Shown here: piece by piece, positions 12,201 through 24,200 of the stretch
Position numbering within the stretch: position 1 is the stretch's first letter
Layout: the number at the start of each line of letters is the position of its first letter
NCBI GenBank assembly: GCA_026874595.1
Contig: CM049317.1
Location: forward strand, 47,454,401 to 47,518,400
DNA length: 64,000 nt
DNA from: Sipunculus nudus
Lineage: Eukaryota > Annelida > Sipuncula > Golfingiida > Sipunculidae
Reading direction: 5' to 3'
Notes under the pieces: model-generated
Told to the model about the DNA's origin: nothing
The model's input: the letters and a program-made list of their open reading frames with translations, nothing else
Database searches by the model: none
Position numbers and translations under genes: made by a program

Positions 12201-15200
12201 AAAATCGGACATGAATTAACCAGCAGCATTAAGACTGGAACCTGTGCAGTGAATACGGGTCAACAACTTGGCCATTACCCTGGCCATTACAATGATGTTA
12301 GACAGAATTCACTTGTTCAATATTTTAGATATGATTCCAAAAAGCAAATTTCAGGGTGCAATAGAAGGAACAAAAATTAATTGATTAAATTCTTATCATA
12401 CCTTGGATTCTGTGGCAAAGGCCCAGTCAAGAGTGAGTCCCTGCTGGCTGATCTGTACGACCACAGCATACGACTTCCCTGCTCTGATCCACAACTCTCC
12501 CTCAGGCTCCGCAACTCCCAGCTGTGTGATCTGATCCACTGTGTACGTTATGGAACCCTGAAGACTGTAAAACATAGAGAATGTAACTGAAGACTGACTG
12601 TAAAACATAGTGTATGTAACTGAACTCTGAATATATGATATAGCTTATGTCAAACTACCGTAAAATCTCCACTTAAAACCGCACTTCCGATTAAAACCGC
12701 ACCCAGACTTCGCCGAAATTCCAGGCGAGACACCGCGAGGGGCTCAAATACTAAGAACCCCCCTTTAAAACCGCACCAACTTTCGCTACGGAATGATTTG
12801 ACAAAAGACGCAATCATCTAGAAATGAACACGCGTAGGTTGCGACTCGGCCATTCCTGTCCACTTTAAAAATTCCTTGGGCATTTTATTTAAACACATCA
12901 TAACACTTTTTTGCAGGGTCACTCAAGCATGAAGTTTGGGAAGACGTAAGGGCCGGTGAACCTCTGCCTGTTTATACAGATTTTATATTCCGTGCCGTAT
13001 TCTTGTTTGCTACTGATTTGTCATTATATTTTGGAAAAAATATTCTGCTGATCCATTTCAAGTCACTGTATATTTTAATTCTAAAAGTAATATTTTGAAA
13101 TCTTAATTTTTGATGAAAATTCCATTTTCTGGAATTACTCGGAAGATTCAAATCATTTTCATACCGGTTACTTCGGTATTATCTTCGTCACATCGTACGT
13201 TGACATCGCTCCATGTCACAATTTGCTGGTGCGTTTGAAAACATCGCTGGTCAACTTAACTAAATATCGAAGTACTGAAGTTACCTTTTAGAGATACGCA
13301 CGTATAGGAAACATGACGCTTGAAAACGAGTGATTTTAAGGTAAAATTAAAGTGGCCAGTCCGGGTTAGCAAGTTTTTTTCCTGAATAAAGTTTCCGTGT
13401 GGAGAGCCATTTTGTCAAGGCAGTGTTCGCGCAAGGCACGCTGGGACGAAATAGGTGGCTGTTCTATTTACCACCCACCGCTTACAGCCGTTCAAAATAT
13501 TCTTAGCAGAATACCGGGGTGTTTCAGCACATGGCGGCACTCAAACTTGATTTTAAAACGATCGTCTGCCATTGTGTGACTCTTTACGATGTCAGCTTTT
13601 TATTCATTTTACGTTTTAAACAAATAATCATTGCTAAATAATGCCGCAAATGGGTTTAAAGTAGGCTTTTATTTCAATTTTGCTTGACCATGCCCAACGA
13701 AGTGGACCGCTGTGTGTAACAGCAGGGTTGTTGTAAACGTATTATTTGGTGACAATTACCAAGATTTTATAACAAGTTATATATCACACGAAAACTTATC
13801 AGCAATATTTAATTTATAAATAACAAATAATCGTAAATAATACATTTACACACGGCTCCCATGCATGCTAAGAACAGCCTTCGAAAGTTGCAATATTATC
13901 GCCCACGCGCCGGCGCAAAAACGATGTCTGTCAGGAAGATATTCAGGAAACCCTTCTAGTATAAACCGCACAGTGCTTTCAGGAAATCAACCTGATTTCA
14001 AGATTTTGAATTTCTTGATTAAATCGCGGTTTTAAGTGGAGATTTTACGGTATGAAGGCTGTGTAACATGGTGTATGTCACTGAACTCTGAATGTATAAC
14101 ATAGAGTATGTCACTGAACTCTGAATGTATAACACAGTGTATGTCACTGAACTCGGAATGTATAACACAGTGTATGTCACTGAACTCGGAATGTTTAACA
14201 CAGTGTATGTCACTGAAATCTGAATGTATAACACAGTGTATGTCACTGAACTCTAAATTTATGACATAGCTTATGTCAAACTATGAAAGCTGTGTAACAT
14301 GGTGTATGTCACTGAACTCTGTATAACAAAATGTATGTCACTGAACTCTGACTGTATAACATAGTCACTGTCACAGAACTCTGACTGTATAACATAGTCA
14401 TTGTCCCTGAACTCTGACTGTATAACAGGGTGTATGTCACTGAACTCTGAATGTATTACATAGTGTAAGTCACTGAACTCTGACTGTATAACATGTCCAC
14501 TGTCACTGAACTCTGACTGTATAACAGTCTTTGTCCCTGAACTCTGACTGTATAACTTTGTATGTCACTGAACTCTGAATGTATTACATAGTGTATGTCA
14601 CTGAACTCTGACTGTATAACATAGTAATTGTCCCTGAACTCTGACTGTATAACATGGTCACTGTTACTGAACTCTGACTGTATAACATAGTATATGTCAC
14701 TGAACTCTTGAGTGTATAACATAGAGTATGTCACTGAACTCTGACTGTATAACATAGTAATTGTCCCTGAACTCTGACTGTATAACATGGAGTATGTCAC
14801 TGAACTTTGACTGTATAACAGAGTGGATGTCACTGAACTCTGAATGTATTACATAGTGTATGTCACTGAACTCTTGAGTGTATAATATAGTGTAAGTCAC
14901 TGAACTCTGACTGTATGATATAGTGTATGTCACTGAACTCTGGACTGTATAACATGGTCACTGTCACTGAACTCTGACTGTATAACAGTGTGTATGTCAC
15001 TGAACTCTGAATAATTACACAGTGTATGTCACTGAACTCTTGAGTGTATAATATAGTTTAAGTCACTGAACTCTGACTGCATGATATGGTGTATGTCACT
15101 GAACTCTGGACTGTATAACATGGTCACTGTCACTGGACTCTGACTGTATAACAGTGTGTATGTCACTGAACTCTGAATAATTACACAGTGTATGTCACTG

Positions 15201-18200
15201 AACTCTTGAGTGTATAATATAGTTTAAGTCACTGAACTCTGACTGCATGATATGGTGTATGTCACTGAACTCTGGACTGTATAACATGGTCACTGTCACT
15301 GGACTCTGACTGTATAACAGAGTGTATGCCACTGAACTCTGATTGTATAACATAGTGTATGTCACTGAACTCTGATTGTATAACATAGTGTATAGCACTG
15401 AATTTTAAATTCTATAAGAATTAAGCATTTTTATATATAAATACAGCTAAAAATACTTTTGAAATCATAACCATTCTTTGGCAAATATGTGCAAGAATCT
15501 CACCATTTTGCCCAAACAAGGTAAAACCAGGTATATTACAATACTAACCACCAGGCTACATCCTACCTTACTATTGCATAGCTGTATTGTCAAGGCTTGT
15601 AAGTGGATATCTCACTATTGTGTTGCTGTAATGCAAAGGCTATACAAGTAGGATAACTGATGGTAACACACACACAAGTAGTGTATTGTATGATCCTAAT
15701 TCCTGAAGATTGTATTAAACTTAAAACTTGTGTCTTTCACTTAACTCATTTGAATATATTTTGATATATAATTTGAAAGGAGGATGTTAAAACTAGTAGT
15801 GCTTCAACTGATATTAAATGAGTGAATCAATTTGCTGGGTTCTAATTTGTTTCTGTAATCTACTACTTACTTAGGATCATTCACAACAGAACATTCATGG
15901 ACTGATCTTGACACTTCATCTGGTGTGATCACATCAAACGTCTCATCTCCCCGGACTAGATCACTCCCTCTAAAACAATCAAATAACAGAACATTCATGG
16001 ACTGATCTTGACAATTCATCTGGTGCAATCACGTCAAACATCTCGTCTCCTCTGACTACATCAATCCCTCTAAAACAATCAAATAACAGAGCATTCATGG
16101 ACTGATCTTGATTAAGTTACTTTGTCTGGTATATTTACATCAGGTATTTTTGTTGGCATGTCACACCTAGGGTCGAAATGTTGCTTTCCCACTTTCCTGT
16201 GGGAAAGTTATTATTAGCACGAGAAAGCTATGTCAAATCTTACTTTCCCAGCAGGAAAAGCTCTGAAAACATGCAGAAAATTAAAAAAAAAAACTGTTTG
16301 GGAAATCTTTACAAAAGGTTACTTTCCTGCAGAACTGCATGACACAACATGGACAAGCCCAAACTTGAAATCATATCTATACAAATTTTTTCCAAAGTTC
16401 TCCCTCCCTTTTTTTTGCTAATATTACAGAAAGAAACAGCTATATTTGTCTTTTCAATGGCAACCATGTTTGTTTTTTTTTTTTAATCCTCAGCCCTGAT
16501 GAGGCAAGTTTCCCACTGTACACAAATTTCCCAAGATCCTGTACTTCAACTATCCATGATGATTTACCATCTATTTATGAGTATAATCTATTTTTAAAAT
16601 AAGGGAAATCAATTGTTACCATTGCTTTACCAGGGAAAGCTATAATTTTCAGGGAAAGTAATACAACAAATCACTTTCCTGGCAAGGAAAATAAGATTTT
16701 CTTAACATTTTGACCTCCAATGACTTATACATGTATCATGTACTGCTGATACAGATTCTAATTTCAGTGATATGCCACACCTACAAGGACACTTGACTGA
16801 TGCACTAGCTGTATACTTCTGATGCTTCCAATGGTGGATATATAGAGTGGATAGATCATACCTACTGGGACACATGATCTACCAGTATGTATACCATGTA
16901 AATCTGATACTTCCCATTGCAGTGGGCATAGGACACCTGCAAGGATTCATGACATAGGTTCCATGTTCTACTGATACTTCTAATTACTGTGGATATATCA
17001 CACCTGCAAACATTCATTACCTGCAGTGAAACCTGTCTGAAAGACCATCTGTCTTATTAGACCACCTGTCTATTAAGACCACCCTTGGGTGAACCAAAAG
17101 CATTCACACTGGTCATAACTGACCTTTCTCATAAGACCATCTGTGATGTAAGACTATTTTGGCCAGTCCCATACCCGTCACATAACACAGGTTACACTAT
17201 AAGTCCCATGTACTTCTAGATCTGATTCTTCCCATTACAATTGACATTACTTTGCACACATTTAATGTAACGTTCTCAGATAGACAATGACCGCGTACCT
17301 GTCTGTCACAGCCTGGGCTCCCCGCAGTAGTTCAGCTTTGTACTCATCTGTTTCGTTGATGAAATTGGCTGCACCACCAGCATGGTGACTTGTGCTGCCC
17401 CCTGGTGGCTGACCTGGTGCTACATCAGTCTCAGCTGGATTGGGAAGCAAACTAATTATAATATCAAGTCATATCTGAATTGATTCTGCTTATATATACT
17501 TCAGATTTGAACTGCTATGAAACTGTACATTGCACTGGTGTATGGGTTACAGATGGAGCTAGCAAGGTTAAAAAAATAAATAAATGTTTAATATACATAT
17601 TAATCCTGTTAGTATAACAAGACTGGTCAAAATAAAAAATAAATACAGTTACTGATCAGCCAGATGACATATTCATATATAATATCTTCGGATAGAATAT
17701 CTGCCATGACAACATTATTAAGAATATAGGCTGAGGATACTTAATCTGACTGCATAATGAGTAGATCAGCTGTGTCAATACCAGCCAGGACCACACCTAT
17801 GCCCAAGCACATTAGGTGAACACTGACACCTCTATACGTATCTTAAATGTAAGTACCAGTTTAATTTAGATTACTGAAATTTCATTTTGAAGAGTCCTGA
17901 ACAGTTGCTACCTTGTCTTTACTTAATCTGTTTACTATTTGAAACTGAACTTTAATGTATATCTGAGTCCAGTTTCACTTATCCAAAATAGATCCTCAAG
18001 ATATCTTAAAACTGAATACAGTATATACAGAAACAGGAACTCTGGGCTCTGCCAAGACGGCCTGTCAATTGCCAGCTGGTATATGGACTGCTTAGGCAAT
18101 GATCATGAAACATTGACTCATATTCATTCCACTTGTCAATTGCTTGCAAAGGCCATCTTTGTAATATACAGGTAATAGTGCCCTGGCCTAGGATGTTGTG

Positions 18201-21200
18201 GCCAATATGAGCAAGAAATGTTTATTTCTGCTTCATTCAGGTTTGCTAATTTCATACTGGTAACCTGTTTATGTAATTTGGTGGTGGCCAAGTGGTGGCA
18301 TCATTCTTCTCCTCTGACATATGAGAGTCCATCAAGAGATTAAAGGGACATAATCAGGAGCAATATTATGCTTATCACACAGTCTCAGTATCTCGTATAT
18401 GGCTGTTTAACATCTTAAGCTTGTTATGGGTCTGTGTGTTGGTAAACACGATCCACATGTGTCTGTCTACTATGACAAGGCCGCGTGACCAGAGGTCCGA
18501 ATGTAAGCCTTAACAGGCGGTGTTTCAGCCAACAGGAACATGTATTACGTTTTGTTTTGGCTAAAACAGTCAGGATATCTCCTGATTGACGTGTTGCGGC
18601 AGGGCTATCCCTGCGCTGTGTTTATGTTGACTCCTTTCAGGGGCGGATCCAGGATTTAGGAAAAGGGGGGGTCCAACCCAGAGGACTAATGAAAATCCTA
18701 AAAAAAAGGTCATCACGTCTGGAAATGGGGGGATCTAGGCCGCAAAATTACGTCTAAAGCCCCTTGAAAAAGGTTGCTTCGGGTGAAAAAGGGGGGGTCC
18801 GGACCCCCTGGACCCCCCCTGGATCTGCTTCTGCCTTTGATTGCGCCCGGTCCACTGTTTTAACACTCATGTACAGGAGGAAGCAAACGGTTTCAAGGCA
18901 ATATTTTGGCAGGTACAAATTTATTTTAAAGGGAAGAATCTATTTTTCATGTTAATTCAACATGCTTTGTAGATGATTGGGCCCCTTTAAAAGTAATGAA
19001 GCATTTTACTAGTGGTTAAAAAGCATGAATGTTAAAGCCAAGCTTTCTTCCACACATTCACTTTGACAAAAGCAGTCACTACTACATCACCACTACACCT
19101 AGTTGTTAATTATTTTTATTTACAGGGAAACCTCCATATATGGGCATGATGTGGTAATGTGATAAACAGATTCAGTTCTCTGTAACACTTCTCTAATACA
19201 GGTTCTAATATATGTATAGTAGAACTCTTGTTTTTCCTAAGGCCATTTTAACAAAAAATTGTTTTTCCTAAATTTTCAATTGAGAACTGGAAATTTATTT
19301 CTTTTTTTTTTAAATAATTTAGGAATATAAATACTTCACATGATCATTTGTAATTATAAGTCACCATGGTCTGTAGTCTAGACATCTGCATATCTGAAGC
19401 TTTTGTACTTTAAGCATAAGAGGTTCTTGTGATTAAAGCTCCTAGAAACATTGGCAAAAAACATTAATGCTAAAATCCCTCATCTACAGCGGGTTCATTT
19501 GCTGTGCTTATTTGCAGCATATCTTAAGAGAAAAGAAAAATCAGGACAGAAAAATGAAATTATAATGACTAAAATTCTGAAACTGTGTCATACAAAGAAA
19601 ATAATGACAATAAATTAAAGATGATGTTCTTTGTCCCCCTCCCCCCCCCCCCAAAAAAAAGGTCCTTAACAGAGGTGAGTTATATTACTGTTAGTCAGGC
19701 ATTGATAGGGTTTCACTACAAATAAAATAAAAATTACCTTCACTATCTGTAATTGTGGCAAAACATGAATTATTTCAGATATAAGTAAAGTGCAAAAACA
19801 TTATGCAGAATCAGAATTTACACACTCGTAATTGTGTACAAAATCCATTCGATAATTATTTTTATTCTTAACATATTGTTATCCAATATATAATATTTGC
19901 TGAGCAAAATTATTCAATAACAGGATCAATCCTGGCCTTCAAGGTCCTAAATTTTAAATTTATGTTTTGACTCTTGGAAAAAAAAAATAAACACCGTAAA
20001 CATTGAAACTGAACTTCCAACGATAGATAAGTGTCAACAATCCTGCTGTTACCTTGACCTTTTAGCGCGTTCATAAAATGAGCTCTGTTATTAGTCCATC
20101 CTTTTAAATTTGACTGCCCGTCTGCTTGTGTTACCATACAATCCAGAAGACACCTCAAGACAGGTATGATTACTATGATAACATGATTTATCATGTTTTT
20201 ATGTGACTGAATGTACTGACTTAAATTAACATATTTACAGAAATACCGATGGTGCATCAAATACTGTGGTTGGCTTCATATTCGCAAGGTTAAAATTTCA
20301 CAATTTCCAATTTTTCAATGTTACATGAGGCTTTCATTTGTTTGCTATCTCACAATACAAAAATACTTTACTCCATTATATAACCATTATTAGCTGAATT
20401 AATTATATAAGATATAATGTGCACAAAATCCTCTGAACAAAAAATTTTGTTCATTAATGGCAGATAAATTTCTAAAGATCCTATATAACATTCGAAATAT
20501 CAATCTTTGAACATACATGATATATTTTTCACATAATGTCAAACTTTACTTTTCTTTATTTTATTTTCATGATGATTAAAATCTTGCGAATATCGTGAAT
20601 TTTAAACCCTCCCCAAACAAAACCACAGTAACTGATTAATAATTGATCATTATTTCCTCTCAATTACCCATGTTGTATGTGTTGGTTTGTATGTGTTGGT
20701 TTACCTGTGTTGTATGTGTTGGTTTACCAGTATTGTATGTGTTGGTTTACCTGTGTTGTATGTGTTTGTTTGTATGTGTTGGTTTACCTGTGTTGGTTTG
20801 TATGTATTTGTTTACCTGTGTTGGTTTACCTGTGTTGTATGTGTTCGTTTACCAGTGTTGTATGTGTTGGTTTACCTGTGTTGTATGTGTTGGTTTGTAT
20901 GTGTTGGTTTACCTGTGTTGTATGTGATGGTTTACCCATGTTGTATGTGTTGGTTTGTATGTGTTGGTTTACCTGTGTCGTATGTGTTGGTTTACCAGTG
21001 TTGTATGTGATGGTTTACCTGTGTTGTATGTGTTTGTTTTTATGTGTTGGTTTACCTGTGTTGGTTTGTATGTATTTGTTTACCTGTGTTGTATGTGTTG
21101 GTTTACCAGTGTTGTATGTGTTGGTTTACCTGTGTTGTATGCGTTTGTTTGTATGTGTTGGTTTACCTGTGTTGGTTTGTATGTATTTGTCTACCTGTGT

Positions 21201-24200
21201 TGTATGTGCTGGTTTAGCTGTGTTGGTTTACCTGTGTTGTATGTGTTGGTTTGTATGTATTTGTTTACCTGTGTTGTATGTGTTGGTTTACCTGTGTCGT
21301 ATGTGTTGGTTTACCAGTGTTGTATGTGTTGGTTTACCTGTGTTGTGTGTGTTCGTTTTCCTGTGTTCTGTGTGTTGGTTTACCTGTGTTGTGTGTGTTT
21401 GTTTACCTGTGTTCTGTGTGTTGGTTTACCTGTGTTGTATGTGTTGGTTTACCTGTGTTGTGTGTGTTTGTTTACCTGTGTTCTGTGTGTTCATTTACCT
21501 TCATTGTATGTGTTAGTTTACCTGTGTTCTGTATGTTGGTTTGTATGTATTTGTTTACCTGTGTTGTATGTGTTGGCTTACCTGTGTCGTATGTGTTGGT
21601 TTACCTGTGTTGTATGTGTTGGTTTTTGTGTGTTCTGTGTGTTGGTTTACCTGCGTTGTATGTGTTGTTTTACCTGTGCTTGCCGTGCTGAGCAGACCGT
21701 CTCTGTGGTTATTCCTCGTCTGTCGCTGAGGTAGTGAGTCGTCGTCTGTGTCATCGCTCTGACTCTCTGACACCTGGCCTGTGCTCTTTCTTCCTGCACA
21801 CTCGTTACATGCCCTCTCCTTTTTACTGTTGACAAGAAAAAATATAATCAATTAATGCTATTCAAACTTTATCTACAATACATAATGTTATCTATATAAG
21901 GTCAGGACGGGTGCAACAAAAGGTTCATAGCCTTCCATATGGGCTGAGTGATGCTTGAAAAACTAAAATAAATTAAGGACCTGGTTACATGTAGAGACAC
22001 AAAAAACTGACTCTTAATAGTATATAAGTAATAGATTTTTTAACCTTTACATCAGATGAAAAGTTTGGCTTAAACTGCATCTACAATATTTTTAAAGAAC
22101 TTGCTTCTGTGACCTTGACCTTAGACCTTGTGACCTAACAGTCTACAGAGTTCCTACTCAGTAGTGAACAATATAGAAGTGAGGTCTGAAACCAACCAGT
22201 CAAACTTGAGCTATTTGTGGTCAATGTGTTCATAATTTATAACATACTGATCACTACTACCACCACCTATCAGTAGCTTCTGAAATGATTGCTCATTCTT
22301 AGCTGGAAAGCATTCATAACCATATGGTTTCAAGTTTGCTCCAATTTTCACCAACTGCTATTATGCAAATTTGTAGCCATTGCAAATAAGCAGACAACCA
22401 CAGAAATCAAGAATTCAGAGCAAATCTCTGAGGCTCTACTGGGATTTCATCATTTTGCCTTTGAGGCTCTCATGGGGCTAAGACTGGTCTCATTCTGCTC
22501 TAAAGCCCAGTGCCTGAACTGCTCAGCTATGTCCTACACAGAGTTAGAAAAGTTCACAATTTTTTTTAAAGATTTTTTTTTTACTGGAGGTAACTATTTT
22601 TCAAGGTGTTCCCTGAGCTGCTGTCTAGATATGCCAGTTCACCTTTAAATTTTGCTCTTCTAGGAGATTTCAATTTCCACTTCGACGTTTGTTCTGATCA
22701 GCAGGTAAATCGTCTGAAAACCATGCTGAGCGATCACAGCCTCACTCAGTTGGTCGATTTGTCGACACATAAACACAGACATATCCTCGACTGGGTGGTT
22801 GTACCCAGTGGCTCAAGCATGTTGTCCCTGGAGGGAGTCTATGACTGCGCCGACTTGTCTGATCACAAAGTCATTATCTGCATGTTATCCTTCGCGAAAC
22901 CACGTCCAAGGAAAAGACCCTTGACTTCGAGGAATATCCGCGCGATTTCACTACCTGATTTCCGGTCTGATATACAGATGATGACTAGATCTGCCGGAAC
23001 GGACAGGGTGTATGTTGCCGACCTGGACATGTTTGTCGACAAGTTTAATGTCGGCCTGAAGGATATCCTGGACCGGCACGCACCGGCTGTGACCAGACTG
23101 GTCAGAGACTGACCTTTGGCCCCCTGGTTGCCTGACGACGTCAGAATGGCCCGTCGTAAAAGAAGGAGAGCTGAAAGATGATGGAGAAGGACCGGTCTGT
23201 CTGTCCATAGAGAAATTTTCGTCAGTGAAAGGGCTGCGGTGAAAGCTGTAATTCATTGTACGAAGAGCAAGTTCTACATGGACATGATTTCCACAAGTTC
23301 TTCATCCAGGAAGCTGTTCTCTGTTACCAGTGAACTTTTGGGGAAGTCTCGAACAACACGTCTTCCAACTCATCTGCCTCGCTGTGACCTCCCAAATAGC
23401 TTTTGTTATTATTTCTCGGCGAAGATTGAACGCATTCGTCTTGAACTTGACTCTGTTGCATGTTCGCCCCCTAAATTTAATGTTTAGGATGGCCCCTCAT
23501 TGTCCTGTTTTGCCCCAGTAACTGATCAGGATATCATTAGCATCATAATGGCGTCGCCAACCAAAAGCTCTACACTCGACCCAATGCCCACGGCTCTTTT
23601 GAAGCAGTGCATTAATGATATTGTTCCACTGATTACTTCAATTGTTAACATGTCTCTCTCTACAGGTTCAGTTCCGTCTCAATTTAAACACGCTGTAGTG
23701 ACTCCACTGTTGAAAAAGCAAGGGTTAGATCCGAATGATTTAAAAAATTATAGGCCAGTCTCTAACCTTCCATTTGTTTCAAAAATCCTTGAAAAGATTG
23801 TTCTAAAGCAGTTACAATGTCATCTTCATAACAATAATTTAATTGAAATCCATCAATCGGCTTACAGAAGGCATCACAGCACAGAGACCGCTGTGTTAAG
23901 TGTTTTGGATGGTCTTCTTACGGCGACAGACAAGAAACACGTTTCTTTGATAGCTTTGTTAGACCTAAGCGCGGTGTTTGACACGCTAGATCATTCAATA
24001 TTGCTTAAAAGACTTCAACTGACATTTGGTATACATGACACAGTACTTTCATGGTTTTCCTCATATCTGAGAAACCGCTCCCAAGCTGTTATTGTTGACG
24101 GTAGATTGTCTGACCCATGCTCTCTATTGTACGGTGTCCCCCAGGGTTCCGTGTTGGGGCCTGTACTTTTCACTTTATATTCACCACCTTTGTCTGATAT

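Noticed and set aside
14019-15398. Minus-strand frames with SEFSDI and QSSVTYT repeats
   Set aside because: By-products of the acceptor-derived minisatellite; unit length varies and frames break often.
17299-17434. NFINETDEY in exon 18 as the LIR motif
   Set aside because: It lacks the aromatic-x-x-aliphatic core; exon 19 has FDVI in the vertebrate context.
17939-18175. LINE C-terminal Cys/His fragment
   Set aside because: Only a short stretch with a loosely fitting C..C..H..C spacing and no RT sequence nearby.
20643-21734. Long plus-strand frames of Cys/Val/Leu repeats (up to 279 codons)
   Set aside because: They lie in a 23-bp minisatellite without stop codons, occur in several frames at once, and have no start context or splice structure.
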